A stretch of DNA of 64,000 nt from positions 62,001-126,000 of the forward strand of contig CAWEXB010000006.1 in NCBI GenBank assembly GCA_963812915.1, written 5' to 3'. The notes below the pieces were generated by a model that saw nothing but the letters and a program-made list of their open reading frames with translations, did not search any database and was not told where the DNA came from. The translations under genes were made by a program, and so were the position numbers. The number at the start of each line of letters is the position of its first letter. The first letter of the stretch is position 1. This document shows positions 45,236-54,491 of this stretch, in pieces. Source of the stretch: JACVRW01 sp963812915 (GTDB lineage Bacteria; Actinomycetota; Thermoleophilia; Solirubrobacterales; Thermoleophilaceae).

Positions 45236-46195
45236 GTGGACGCGATGGTGGGCCTACTCGACGGACCCAGAGCCCGGGAGGCGTTCCTGCTCCGCTCGAG
45301 CATGGATCCCCCGTGGTGCCTGCGGCTCCAAGACGAGGCGCCGCTCACGGTGGTCGCGATGGTGCGCGGTGAGGCGTGGTACATCCCCGACGACGGCGAG
45401 CCGGTCTCGCTGCGGCGCGGTGACGTGGCGATCGTGCGGGGGCCGGACCCGTACACGCTCGCGGATGATCCGGGCACCGCGCCGCACGCCGTGATCCATC
45501 CGGGGCAGCGCTGCACCACACCCGAAGGTGAGGAGCTCGGACTCATGCGCGACCTCGGTGTGCGCACCTGGGGCAACGCGACCGACGGGGCGACCGTGAT
45601 GCTCACGGGGTGCTACCTGATGGAGGGCGAGGTGAGCGGGCGGCTGCTCCGGGCGCTGCCGACGATGCTGGGCCTGCGTGACGACGAATGGGACAGCCCG
45701 GTCATTCCCCTGCTCGCCGACGAGATCGTCAAGGACGAGCCCGGCCAGGAGGCGGTGCTCGACCGCCTGCTCGACCTGTTGCTGATCGCCGTCCTGCGCG
45801 CCTGGTTTGCCCGCCCCGAGGCCGAGGCGCCCGGCTGGTACCGGGCCTACAGCGACCCCGTCGTCGGCCACGCCCTGCGGCTGCTGCACAACAGTCCTGA
45901 ACGCCAGTGGACTGTCGGCGACCTGGCCCGCGAGACCGGCGCGTCCCGGGCGGCGTTGGCCCGCCGCTTCCACGAGCTGGTCGGCGAGCCGCCCATGAGC
46001 TTCCTCACCGGCTGGCGTATCGCGCTTGCCGCCGACCTGCTGCTCGAGCCGGACGCCACGATCGGCTCCGTCGCCCACCAGGTCGGGTACGGCAGCCCGT
46101 TCGCGCTCAGCGCCGCCTTCAAGCGGGTCCGCGGCATCAGCCCCAGGGAGCATCGTGCCGCCGTGATGGCGGACCGACAGGCCGTCAGCGCCTGA
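45236..46195 (+). CDS. AraC-family regulator with cupin N-terminus
   Basis: 319 aa. The N-terminal ~180 residues are a cupin sensor domain (VRGEAWYIPDDGEPVSLRRG). The two C-terminal HTHs read WTVGDLARETGASRAALARR and IGSVAHQVGYGSPFALSAAF. GTG start. The 84-bp gap to the divergent MFS gene contains a weak inverted repeat, GACGC (45195-45199)/GCGTC (45210-45214). Likely regulator of the pump. Confidence 0.85.
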   Translation: MDAMVGLLDGPRAREAFLLRSSMDPPWCLRLQDEAPLTVVAMVRGEAWYIPDDGEPVSLRRGDVAIVRGPDPYTLADDPGTAPHAVIHPGQRCTTPEGEELGLMRDLGVRTWGNATDGATVMLTGCYLMEGEVSGRLLRALPTMLGLRDDEWDSPVIPLLADEIVKDEPGQEAVLDRLLDLLLIAVLRAWFARPEAEAPGWYRAYSDPVVGHALRLLHNSPERQWTVGDLARETGASRAALARRFHELVGEPPMSFLTGWRIALAADLLLEPDATIGSVAHQVGYGSPFALSAAFKRVRGISPREHRAAVMADRQAVSA

Positions 46196-46253
46196 CGGCA
46201 AGCAGCGCCTGCAGGGCGTCGATCGTGTCCGCCTCCTCGGCGGGTTCGCCAGA
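46185..46253 (-). pseudogene. C-terminal tail of a lost gene
   Basis: The minus strand reads SGEPAEEADTIDALQALLAV plus two Arg before a stop at 46185-46187. It is an amphipathic, natural-looking C-terminus with no upstream body: a GbsR promoter region follows. Overlaps the araC stop. Parent family not identified. Confidence 0.3.
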
Positions 46254-46263
46254 GGTTGTTGAT

Positions 46264-46292
46264 ATTCCTGATATTCGTGTAAACTCAGGAAT
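46264..46292. promoter_or_regulatory. Inverted repeat upstream of gbsR-like gene
   Basis: ATTCCTGA (46264-46271) and TCAGGAAT (46285-46292) are perfect 8-bp arms with a 13-nt spacer, ending 2 bp before the ATG. Also GATATTC occurs twice nearby (46261, 46270). Probable autoregulatory operator and promoter of the efflux operon. Confidence 0.55.
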
Positions 46293-46294
46293 CA

Positions 46295-46801
46295 ATGGCT
46301 ACTGAAGCGGAACTCGCTTTTGTCGACCAGCTCGGTCGTTTCTTCGCCCGTCAGTACGGGCTGCCCCCCGTCACCGGTCGCGTGTTCGGGTGGCTGCTGA
46401 TCTGCGATCCGCCGGAGCAGACCGCGGCCGAGATCGCAGCGGCGCTGCAGACGAGCCGCAGCGCGGTCGGGAGCGCAATCGCCTCGCTCGAGAACCAGGG
46501 TCAGATCCTGCGCGCCCGGGCCGCGGGCGAGCGCGCGGATCGGGTCTCGTTCCACCCCGACGCCGCCGTCCGGGGCCTGGAGTCGCCGGTGGAATACGGC
46601 GCGATGTTGGCGCTGGCGCGCCACGGTCTCGAGCTGCTGCGCGACGCGCCGCCAGCGCGCCGAGCGCGCCTGCTGGGTGCTGTCGCCTTCTACGAGTTCT
46701 TGCTCGAGCGGATGCCGGCGCTGGCCGATGAGTGGCGCGCTCGCCGCGACGCCCTGCAGGCCTCCGGCGGACTCCCCGACCCGACCCAAGGAGAATCGTG
46801 A
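46295..46801 (+). CDS. GbsR/MarR-type transcriptional regulator
   Basis: 168 aa. Winged helix of the GbsR group: GRFFARQYGLPPVTGRVFGW and TAAEIAAALQTSRSAVGSAI. Its stop overlaps the start of the DrrA-like ATPase (GTGA), so it is the first gene of an efflux operon and probably represses it through the inverted repeat directly upstream. Confidence 0.85.
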   Translation: MATEAELAFVDQLGRFFARQYGLPPVTGRVFGWLLICDPPEQTAAEIAAALQTSRSAVGSAIASLENQGQILRARAAGERADRVSFHPDAAVRGLESPVEYGAMLALARHGLELLRDAPPARRARLLGAVAFYEFLLERMPALADEWRARRDALQASGGLPDPTQGES

Positions 46802-47784
46802 CCACCACCCCCGCGATCCTCGCCGACGGCCTCAGACAGACGTTCGGTGACGTCGTCGCTCTCGACGGCCTCGACCTCAAAGTGGAGCCCGGCACGGTCG
46901 TCGGGCTGCTCGGCCCCAACGGCGCCGGCAAGACGACGCTCGTCCGCATCCTCGCGACACTGCTGCCGCCGACCGCCGGCGGGGCGCGCGTGCTCGGGCA
47001 CGACGTAGTCGCCGAGCCGCTCGCAGTCCGCCGCCGAATCGGCCTGGCCGGCCAGTTCGCGGCCATCGACGAGGAGCTCACTGGGCGCGAGAACGTCGAG
47101 ATGGTCGGGCGGCTGTACCGCCTGCCCGGTGCCGAGGCGCGTACGCGTGCCGCGGAGGTGCTCGAGCGCTTCGGGCTCACCGACGTCGCCGACCGCCGCG
47201 TCGCCACGTACTCCGGCGGCATGCGCCGGCGGCTCGATCTTGGCGCGAGCCTCACCGGCCGGCCGCCGGTGCTCCTGCTCGATGAGCCCACCACCGGCCT
47301 CGACCCACGCACGCGGCAAGAGCTGTGGAGCATCGTCGACGAGTTGCGCCGCGGCGGCACGACCGTGCTGCTGACGACGCAGTACCTGGAGGAGGCCGAC
47401 CGGCTGGCGCAGCGGATCGCGGTCGTCGATCACGGGCGCATCGTGGCGGAAGGGACCGCCGCACAGCTCAAGGCGACGATCGGAGGGAACGTGCTCAGCG
47501 TCCGCCTCGCCGACCCCGCGGGCGCCCCGGAGGCCGGGGCGGCACTGGCGAGCTTGGCCGCCGGCGAGCAGCCGCGCGTGAACACCACCGACGGCGAGAT
47601 CCGCCTCTCCGTGGCGGATCCCGGCGCGTCGGCGGACGCGCTTCGGCGCTTGGACGCCCGGCAGCTTCCCGTCGCCGCGATCGAGCTTCAGCAACCCAGT
47701 CTCGACGATGTCTTCCTCGCCCTGACCGGGCGCCCCGCTGACGACGAGCCGACAGACGAGCAACTTGGACGGAAGGCCGCATGA
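46798..47784 (+). CDS. ABC exporter ATPase, DrrA family
   Basis: 328 aa. Walker A LLGPNGAGKTTLVRIL, signature YSGGMRRRLDLGASL, Walker B VLLLDEPTTGLDPR, and the DrrA-type C-terminal extension. Energises drug or antibiotic efflux with the next gene's permease. GTG start overlapping gbsR by 4 bp; ATGA overlap with the permease. Confidence 0.92.
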   Translation: MTTTPAILADGLRQTFGDVVALDGLDLKVEPGTVVGLLGPNGAGKTTLVRILATLLPPTAGGARVLGHDVVAEPLAVRRRIGLAGQFAAIDEELTGRENVEMVGRLYRLPGAEARTRAAEVLERFGLTDVADRRVATYSGGMRRRLDLGASLTGRPPVLLLDEPTTGLDPRTRQELWSIVDELRRGGTTVLLTTQYLEEADRLAQRIAVVDHGRIVAEGTAAQLKATIGGNVLSVRLADPAGAPEAGAALASLAAGEQPRVNTTDGEIRLSVADPGASADALRRLDARQLPVAAIELQQPSLDDVFLALTGRPADDEPTDEQLGRKAA

Positions 47785-48584
47785 GCACCGCGAAAACCGC
47801 CATCCCCGACCGCCCTCGCCTCACGGTGAGCGAGACGCTCGCCGACAGCCGCGTGATGGCCGTGCGCCAGTTGCGGAAGGTCGTGCGTCGGCAGACGTAC
47901 GTCGCCTACCTGTTCGTACAGCCGGTGATCTTCGTGCTGCTCTTTCGCTACGTCTTCGGAGGGGCGATCGACACTGGTCAGCTGAGTTACGTCAACTATC
48001 TGATACCGGGGATCATGGTCATGACCGCGATCTTCGGCGCCTTGATGACGGGGCTCGGGCTGACCGAGGACATCAAGGCCGGAGTCGTCGACCGATTTCG
48101 CTCCCTCCCCATCGCCCGCTCGGCCGTTCTGATTGGCCGCACCGCCGCCGACCTCGCGACGAACCTGGTCAGCCTGATCGTGATGCTGCTGATCGGCTTC
48201 GCGGTGGGCTTCAGGCCGAGCGAGCCGGTCTACGAGCTGGCGCTCGCGATCCTGCTGGTCCTGGCGTTCGCCTACGTCTTCTCGTGGGTAAGCGCGTTCG
48301 TAGGGCTCACCGTCCGCGACCCCGAGACCGCTCAGGGCCTGGGCTTCATCTGGGTCTTCCCGCTCGTCTTCGCCTCTTCGGCGTTCGTCCAGGTCGAGGA
48401 CATGCCCGGGGTCGTGCAGGCGTTTGCGGAGGTCAACCCGGTCACTCTCGTCGTCGACGCCGCGCGCGCTCTCACGGTCGGCGACGGCGACGCGCTCGCC
48501 CCGCTGCTCGGAACCCTCGCCTGGCTCGCCGGGCTGCTGCTCGTGTTCGTGCCCCTGACGGTCCGCGCCTTCCGGCGAACGTGA
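47781..48584 (+). CDS. ABC-2 type permease, DrrB family
   Basis: 267 aa with six membrane helices. It has the ABC-2 signature region IPGIMVMTAIFGALMTGLGL and EDIKAGVVDRFRSLPIARS, then NPVTLVVDAARAL near the end. Forms the channel for the DrrA-like ATPase. Last gene of the GbsR operon. Confidence 0.9.
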   Translation: MSTAKTAIPDRPRLTVSETLADSRVMAVRQLRKVVRRQTYVAYLFVQPVIFVLLFRYVFGGAIDTGQLSYVNYLIPGIMVMTAIFGALMTGLGLTEDIKAGVVDRFRSLPIARSAVLIGRTAADLATNLVSLIVMLLIGFAVGFRPSEPVYELALAILLVLAFAYVFSWVSAFVGLTVRDPETAQGLGFIWVFPLVFASSAFVQVEDMPGVVQAFAEVNPVTLVVDAARALTVGDGDALAPLLGTLAWLAGLLLVFVPLTVRAFRRT

Positions 48585-48690
48585 CGGGCGTGCCCCGGCG
48601 GCTCGGTTCCGCAGAGGAGCAACAGCAAGCCGCGCCGCTCATACGTGCGAGCGATGATTTCTCGACTGTCCACCGGTCCCAAGGGTGGTG

Positions 48691-49572
48691 ATGCATGGGA
48701 TGAGTAACGCCGAGAGGGTCCACGTGAACGGGGTCGACCTCTGCGTCGAATGCCTCGGCGATCCGGGGGATCCACCGATCCTGCTGATCATGGGGTCGGG
48801 CGCGTCGATGGACTGGTGGGAGGACGAGTTCTGCGAGCGTTTGGTCGCCGGCCGGCGGTTCGTGGTCCGCTACGACCACCGCGACACCGGCCAATCGGTC
48901 AGCTACGAGCCCGGCGCTCCCGGGTACACGCTTGACGATCTGATCGCGGATCCCGCAGCGCTTATCGATCGTCTCGACCTGGGAGATGCCCACGTCGTCG
49001 GGATGTCGATGGGCGGCGGTCTCGCTCAGGGTGTCGTGCTCGCCCACCCGGATCGGGTCGGTTCGCTGACCCTGATTGCGACGGCTCCCGCCGCCCCCGG
49101 GCCAGAAGATCCTGACCTACCTTCGATGTCGGATGAGACCATCGCGCAGTTCTCGATCGACGCTCCCGACTGGTCCGATCGAGGCGCAGCGATCGACTAC
49201 ATGACCCGCCTCGCGCGGGTCTCCGCAGGCCGCGCGTACCCGCTCGACGAGGCCGCGTTCCGCCAGCTCGCCGCACGAGTCGTCAACCGTACGCGGAGCA
49301 TGGCGTCGACGATGACCAACCACAACGTCCTGGAGGGCGGCGAGCGCACTCGGGAGCGCCTCGGGGAGATCGACGTTCCGACGCTTGTGGTGCACGGCAC
49401 CGATGATCCCGTGGTGCCCTACGGAAACGCGCTGGCGCTCGTGCGCGAGATCCGCGGCGCGCGCCTGCTCACGCTGGAGGGCACAGGGCACGATCTTCCT
49501 CGAGCGGTGTGGGACATCGTCGTGCCCGCAATCCTGGAGCAGACCGGAGGCAGCGAGGTCCAACCGCGGTGA
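48691..49572 (+). CDS. Alpha/beta-fold hydrolase
   Basis: About 293 aa. Oxyanion region LLIMGSGASMDWW, nucleophile elbow GMSMGGGLAQ, acid in VVHGTDDPVVPYGN and histidine in GTGHDLPRA. Similar to actinobacterial epoxide-hydrolase/esterase-like proteins that occur beside TetR/MerR regulators. Start among GTG 48685, ATG 48691 and ATG 48700 is uncertain; AAGGG 5 nt before 48691 favours that one. Confidence 0.8.
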   Translation: MHGMSNAERVHVNGVDLCVECLGDPGDPPILLIMGSGASMDWWEDEFCERLVAGRRFVVRYDHRDTGQSVSYEPGAPGYTLDDLIADPAALIDRLDLGDAHVVGMSMGGGLAQGVVLAHPDRVGSLTLIATAPAAPGPEDPDLPSMSDETIAQFSIDAPDWSDRGAAIDYMTRLARVSAGRAYPLDEAAFRQLAARVVNRTRSMASTMTNHNVLEGGERTRERLGEIDVPTLVVHGTDDPVVPYGNALALVREIRGARLLTLEGTGHDLPRAVWDIVVPAILEQTGGSEVQPR

Positions 49573-49756
49573 GCCCGGGCCTGGGCCATTGTGCAGTGAA
49601 GGCGAGCAAGCAGCCCACCAACGCCGAGGTCGTGCCTTTGCTCGAGACTTCCGGGCGAGATCGCAAAGCTGCGCGAGGAGCACGCCCAGCTCATCCCGCA
49701 CCCAAAGGCGGCCCAGTGGCCGATGAGTTTTCAACACGGGAGAGGTAGACACTGCC

Positions 49757-50095
49757 ATGACGACGATGCACGTGCTTGAAACGGCCGAGGCCGACATCGC
49801 CTATGACGTCCACGGCCCGCTGCCCACCGCCGACGGACGCCCACCGCTGTTGATGATCGGTCAGCCCATGGACGCCGGCGGCTTCGCCACGTTGGCGTCG
49901 CACTTTCCCGACAGCACCGTGGTCACCTATGACCCCCGCGGCCTCGGCCGCGGCACCCGCAAGGACGGCCGGGTCGACAATGCGCCCTCGGTTCAGGCGG
50001 ACGACGTGCACGCCGTTATCGAGGCGCTCGGCGCCGGCCCGGTCGAGATGTTCGCGAGCAGCGGCGGCGCGGTGTTCGCACCGCTCCCGAATTAG
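49757..50095 (+). pseudogene. Truncated alpha/beta-hydrolase
   Basis: 112 codons: LLMIGQPMDAGGFATLASHF and TVVTYDPRGLGRGTRKDG are the normal front half. The protein ends just after the nucleophile elbow (FASSGGAV) with an unrelated FAPLPN and stop. A full family member has ~280 residues, so the acid and histidine are lost. The preceding gap (49573-49756) has no gene. Confidence 0.75.
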
Positions 50096-50136
50096 CTTCG
50101 TCCGACGACGGCGCCGCGGACAGAGAGGAGCCGACG

Positions 50137-50320
50137 ATGGCGAGTGTGCAGCGAAAGCCGGTCGATCGACCAGACAAGACGCGGCCCATCGACAGGGGTA
50201 CCGTCGACGTGTTCGAGCGCGGCAACACATGATGCGCACAACGTTCGAGCCGGGCTGGCGCTGGTCGGATTGCGTGAAGCCCGTGGTCGGGGGCGACAGC
50301 TGCCAGGTCGACCACTTCGA
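50137..50320 (+). pseudogene. Cupin-domain protein remnant, frame-shifted and truncated
   Basis: ATG 50137 opens MASVQRKPVDRPDKTRPIDR and runs to FERGN. After a frame break at ~50230 the next frame gives TTFEPGWRWSDCVKPVVGGD then SCQVDHF. This order matches the start of actinobacterial cupin proteins in which the strand pattern then continues with G-R-x-H-V; here it ends. Only about half the gene survives. Confidence 0.65.
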
Positions 50321-50634
50321 GCGACTGCGGCGGCGAATACGCGAAGCCGAGCAATTGAGCGGAGCTTGCGAGCCGACGAGCCGGCGGCCCGCCGCGCCGA
50401 GGCGGCCGCTTTGCGGCGCCGCCCACTCTCGTGCGGGTGAACCTGGGGATGCTCCCTAGCGACGAGCGGTTCGGCCGGGCTGCGGAGTTCGCGGAGGCCG
50501 TGACGCACGCCGGTGATCGCGCGCTGACCGAGTAGGCGGCTATCGAGGTCCCGCACTTCATCCACTTCGCGCCGGCGCCCTCGGCGGACGAGGCGGTTGC
50601 GGTCAAGCGGTGGTGGGCCCTGGGGGTCATCTGC

Positions 50635-52077
50635 GTGGCGATGTTCATCAGCGCGATGGACATGACGATCGTGAACGTCGCGTTGCCGGACATGTCGAAC
50701 GACCTCGACGCCGGCATCGGCGAGCTGCAGTGGGTGCTCGACGCGTTCCTCGTCTCGCTCGCCGGCCTGCTGCTGGTCGGCAGTGGGCTCGCCGATCGGT
50801 TCGGGCGGCGGCGGGTGTTCCTGTCGGGGTTCGTCGGCTTCGCCGCCGCGTCCGTGCTGACCGCCGTCTCGCAGTCGGTGGGCGAGGTGATCGCAGCGCG
50901 GGTGCTGATGGGCGTGGCGGCGGCCTGCGTGCTGCCTCCGGCGCTGTCACTGCTCGCCGTGCTATTCCCCCCCGAGCTGCGGCCGAAGGCGGTGGGGATC
51001 TGGTCGGCGGTCGGGGGGCTCGGTCTGGCCCTCGGACCGGTCGTAGGCGGGGTGCTCGTCGACGTGGCGGGCTGGCGCTGGGTGTTCCTCGTCAACGTCC
51101 CGTTCGTGCTGTTGGCCGCTCCGCTCGGGCTGCGCTGGCTGCCCGAGTCGCGCCGGCCCGGCGCGCCCCCGCTCGACCTCCCCGGTGTGGCGCTCTCCAC
51201 GCTCGCGCTCACCGGCGTCGTGTTCGCGCTCATCGAGGGCGTCGACGCGGGCTGGACGAGCCCTGTCGTGCTCGGTGCCGCGGCGGTGGGCATCGCTGCC
51301 GGCGTCGCGTTCTTCGCCGTCGAGCTCGGCCGCGCCCAGCCGTTGTTCGACGTGCGCGTGCTCGCCCGGCCGCGCGTGGCGGCGGGCGCGTTCGCCATTC
51401 TCGCCTCCTATATCGCGACGCTGGGGATGCTGTTCCTGCTGCCGCAGTACGTGCAGTACGTCCAGGACCACTCGGCGCTCGCCTCGGGCTTGGAGATTGC
51501 GCCGTTCGGCCTCGGGCTCGGTGTATTCGCCTCGGTGAGCGGGCGGCTCGTGCCGCGCTACGGCCTGCGCGCGGTCCTGCTCGCGGGCCTGCTCACCGCC
51601 GCGGCCGGCTTCGTGCCCCTACTGCTTCTGTCCGCGGACAGCTCGGCCGCACTCGTGCTGCTCGGCACCGGAATCGTCGGCTGCGGCTTCGGCCTGACCT
51701 TCCCGCCGGCGACGGCCGTGATCATGAACGACCTCGGGACGGAGAAGGCCGGCGACGGCGCCGCGGTTAACCAGCTCGGCAGACAGGTCGGCGGCGCGCT
51801 CGGCGTGGCGATTGTCGGCAGCGTGTTCGCCGCGATCTACGCCGCCCAGGTCGCGGACGACAGCCGCGTGCCCGCCGCAGCGAAGGAGTCGATCGAGGGT
51901 GCGACCGACGTCGCGAGCCGCCTGCACGGCGCGGCCCGTGTCGACCTCCTCGACGACGCCGTCACGAGCTTCGTCGTGGCGACCCGCTGGGGCATCGCCG
52001 TATGCATGGCGGCCGTCCTCCTCTCGGCGGCGAGCGCCGCCATCGGACTGTCGGGTGCGACCGCGGCTAAGCGATGA
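50635..52077 (+). CDS. MFS drug transporter, 14-helix (DHA2-type), 5' end uncertain
   Basis: 480 aa from GTG 50635. DMTIVNVALPDMSNDL, LQWVLDAFLVSLAGLLLVGS, GLADRFGRRRVF (motif A) and LGLALGPVVGGVLVDVAGWR (motif C) are clear. Helix 1 begins upstream of this GTG (AVKRWWALGVICVA, from ~50600) in the same open frame, but no ATG/GTG/TTG exists there back to the stop at 50533. The native start seems to have been lost with the decayed genes upstream; the GTG would give a protein lacking part of helix 1. Confidence 0.8.
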   Translation: MAMFISAMDMTIVNVALPDMSNDLDAGIGELQWVLDAFLVSLAGLLLVGSGLADRFGRRRVFLSGFVGFAAASVLTAVSQSVGEVIAARVLMGVAAACVLPPALSLLAVLFPPELRPKAVGIWSAVGGLGLALGPVVGGVLVDVAGWRWVFLVNVPFVLLAAPLGLRWLPESRRPGAPPLDLPGVALSTLALTGVVFALIEGVDAGWTSPVVLGAAAVGIAAGVAFFAVELGRAQPLFDVRVLARPRVAAGAFAILASYIATLGMLFLLPQYVQYVQDHSALASGLEIAPFGLGLGVFASVSGRLVPRYGLRAVLLAGLLTAAAGFVPLLLLSADSSAALVLLGTGIVGCGFGLTFPPATAVIMNDLGTEKAGDGAAVNQLGRQVGGALGVAIVGSVFAAIYAAQVADDSRVPAAAKESIEGATDVASRLHGAARVDLLDDAVTSFVVATRWGIAVCMAAVLLSAASAAIGLSGATAAKR

Positions 52078-52177
52078 GCGGAGCGCGACAGCCGGCGCCG
52101 CCGAAGGCGCTACGGTTCTGGCCTCGTTTGGTGGTTCGAGCGCCGTCGTCGAGCTGGCAGATCGCTAGGGGGAACCG

Positions 52178-52456
52178 ATGAGGCGAACGATCGTAGTCGT
52201 CTTTCTGCTCGGCCTTGCGCTCGGCATCGGGGGCACGCTCGGCGTACGGGCGGTCACGGATGAATCCAGCACCAGCCTCCGGTCCGAGGTTCGAGTGGGA
52301 CTGGCCGAGGAATGGGGGGAGGTCTATGCGGCGTGCGTCGAGGAGGCAGAAACGCCGGCCGACGACTACTTCGAGGAGGACGACAGCACTCCCGCGGTCA
52401 CTACGGAGACTGAGCGGCTTGTGTGTAACCGTCGAGCGGACGCGGTGCTGCCCTAG
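52178..52456 (+). CDS. Small membrane-anchored or secreted hypothetical protein
   Basis: 92 aa. One hydrophobic N-terminal segment (TIVVVFLLGLALGIGGTLGV) precedes an acidic extracytoplasmic domain with two cysteines (YAACVEEA, LVCNRRA). Family not recognised. GGGGG lies near the correct ribosome-site distance. The following ~280 bp (52457-52739) hold no convincing gene. Confidence 0.5.
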   Translation: MRRTIVVVFLLGLALGIGGTLGVRAVTDESSTSLRSEVRVGLAEEWGEVYAACVEEAETPADDYFEEDDSTPAVTTETERLVCNRRADAVLP

Positions 52457-52739
52457 CCTCGCTGCGAAATCATACTTCGATGGTCGTCTAACGGTTTCTT
52501 CGATCTTCGGCCGGGCGAGGAAGAGTGGCGATCGCATGGGCGTAGGGCAAGCTTCGCTGCTGTGGTGTTCCTCCAATGCTGAGTCCGGTTCGCTGTAACT
52601 CTGCACGCTGCCCGCATCCCGGAATCCAGCCCTGGCTTGAGCCGGTCGCCGGCGTCCCCGACTGCGGTGTCCGGGCGCTTGGCCTCACTGGTGGGCCGCC
52701 ATGCTCGACGGGCCGAAGGCTCGGCGATAGGAGACTTCG

Positions 52740-53480
52740 ATGATGACTCGGGGGCGCCTCTACATCGGCGTCTGCCTCGCCGCGGTGGCAACGTTGGCAG
52801 GTAGCTGCGGCGAAGAGGAGCGCGCGCCGGGCGGCACCCCCAATTCAGACCGTGCCAAGGAGGTGGGGCGCAATCCGTACTCCCTTACCTGTGGCGACCT
52901 GGCGAACCAGTCACACCCCGAGGCCGCGCGTCTCGTGATCAGAGCGCAGGCGGCACTCACCCGGGAGCCCGTGCTAACGAAGCGCGTGAGGGAGCAAGGG
53001 TCGCAGCGGGTCAACCAAAGCGTGTACTTTGCGCTGACGGAGGTCTGCAAGGGCCGCGGCCCGTCGTTCGAGCCCGCGCGGCTCGCTATAAGGGGAGTGC
53101 AGTCCGGCACGTACCGGTCGGACCTGTGCATCGGTCCCGGCTGCTCCGAGGAGGTGCGCTGGCTCGCGGCGCGGACTGGCCGTGCCGGACGCGTCGTTCG
53201 GCTCGTCACCGCGCACACCATCAGTGCCAGTCCCGCGGAGGTGGAGGTGCGCATGGATGACGTCCAGATCGGCCTAGCGCTTCGCCTGCGAATCCCCGAA
53301 GCACACCCCAAGGACCTGAGGCTTCACTGCGCAGAGGTCGACGTCGGTGAGCCCGTCGGCAAGCGACAGATCGTGGATGACGGAGCGGGTCGGTTCAACC
53401 CGTTCGACGTGTCCGTTGAGGCGGCCAAGGAGCGGCTAGCGCAGGGCGAGCTTCGCTGCGTCCGGGTCCCCAGCATCTGA
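52740..53480 (+). CDS. Hypothetical lipoprotein
   Basis: 246 aa. Lipoprotein signal with lipobox LAGSC (~residue 23). The mature part has six further cysteines (LTCGDLAN, VCKGRG, LCIGPGCSEE, LHCAEVD, LRCVRV), enough for three disulfides. No family recognised. Its composition is typical of the genome. Confidence 0.6.
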   Translation: MMTRGRLYIGVCLAAVATLAGSCGEEERAPGGTPNSDRAKEVGRNPYSLTCGDLANQSHPEAARLVIRAQAALTREPVLTKRVREQGSQRVNQSVYFALTEVCKGRGPSFEPARLAIRGVQSGTYRSDLCIGPGCSEEVRWLAARTGRAGRVVRLVTAHTISASPAEVEVRMDDVQIGLALRLRIPEAHPKDLRLHCAEVDVGEPVGKRQIVDDGAGRFNPFDVSVEAAKERLAQGELRCVRVPSI

Positions 53481-53613
53481 GACGTCGGGTTCACCTACGG
53501 TCGACGCGTCGTATCACGCGAGAGCAGCACGTTCGCCGCCGACCAGGACGGGTGCCGCCGTAGCTCGATCAGGCGTTGACCCCGATTCCCCATGCACCGA
53601 TACTTCAACCGCG

Positions 53614-54453
53614 ATGGCCGAGCAGGGAGAGGACCAGGTGTCGATCCCTACCGGCTCGGCCGCGTACCTGCTGGCCGGGCAGGCCTCGGAGCTCGAACGG
53701 CTCCAGCTCCAGTCCCGGGTCTGGGAGCCCAGCGGCCGGCGGCTGCTCGAGGAGATCGGCGACGGAAGCGGCTCCCGCGCCCTGGATGTCGGTTGCGGCG
53801 TGCTCGGCTGGCTGCGGGTCCTGAGCGAGTGGGTGGGACCCCACGGGGAGGTGACGGGGACTGACATCGACGAGGCCATGCTCGCCGCCGCCGAGCGGTT
53901 CGCGACCGAGGAGGGCCTCAGAAACGTGGGCCTGGTGAAGGACGATCTCTTCGCCAGCGAGCTCGAGCCGGACTCGTTCGACCTCGTGCACGCCCGCTAC
54001 GAGATCTGCCCCCTCGGACGCGGACACGAGCAGATGGAGACCTACGTGCGGCTCGCTCGCCCCGGCGGCACGATCGTGCTCGAGGACCCCGACGCGGCCT
54101 CCTGGCACTTCAATCCGCCGGCGCCCGCCCTGGAGAGGCTGATCGAATTGATCCAGGAGGCTTTTCGGCTGAGTGGGGGAGACTGGGGCGCGGGGCGACA
54201 GCACCTCGACCTGCTGCGCGAGTTCGGCATCGAAGGAAACGTCGGGGCGGAGGTCCTGGCGCTTCCCCCGGCGCATCCCTACCTGCGCCTGCCGCTGCAG
54301 TTCGCAGCCTCCCTGGAGGAGCGGCTGCTGTCCTTGGTGACCGCGGACGAGCTGGCAGGGCTTCGTAAGGAGGGCGAGGCCGAGCTTCAGGAGCCCGGCC
54401 GCTGGGGCACCACGTTCACGCTCCTGCAGTGCTGGGGCCGGTGCCCGGAGTAG
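53614..54453 (+). CDS. Class I SAM-dependent methyltransferase
   Basis: 279 aa. Motif I is RALDVGCGVLGWL; an acidic residue ends strand 2 (GTDIDEAM) and FDLVHARYEI is motif IV. The C-terminal region (EGEAELQEPGRWGTTFTLLQ) resembles UbiE/small-molecule methyltransferases. Target unknown. Followed after 38 bp by an acyl-CoA synthetase gene in the same direction. Confidence 0.82.
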   Translation: MAEQGEDQVSIPTGSAAYLLAGQASELERLQLQSRVWEPSGRRLLEEIGDGSGSRALDVGCGVLGWLRVLSEWVGPHGEVTGTDIDEAMLAAAERFATEEGLRNVGLVKDDLFASELEPDSFDLVHARYEICPLGRGHEQMETYVRLARPGGTIVLEDPDAASWHFNPPAPALERLIELIQEAFRLSGGDWGAGRQHLDLLREFGIEGNVGAEVLALPPAHPYLRLPLQFAASLEERLLSLVTADELAGLRKEGEAELQEPGRWGTTFTLLQCWGRCPE

Positions 54454-54491
54454 GTCGAAGGAATCGGCGATAAACGCGTAGGATCGAGCGA

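Noticed and set aside
49573..49756. Coiled-coil-like fragment (AKLREEHAQL) after the hydrolase
   Set aside because: Too short and without a start codon; could be chance in a GC-rich frame.
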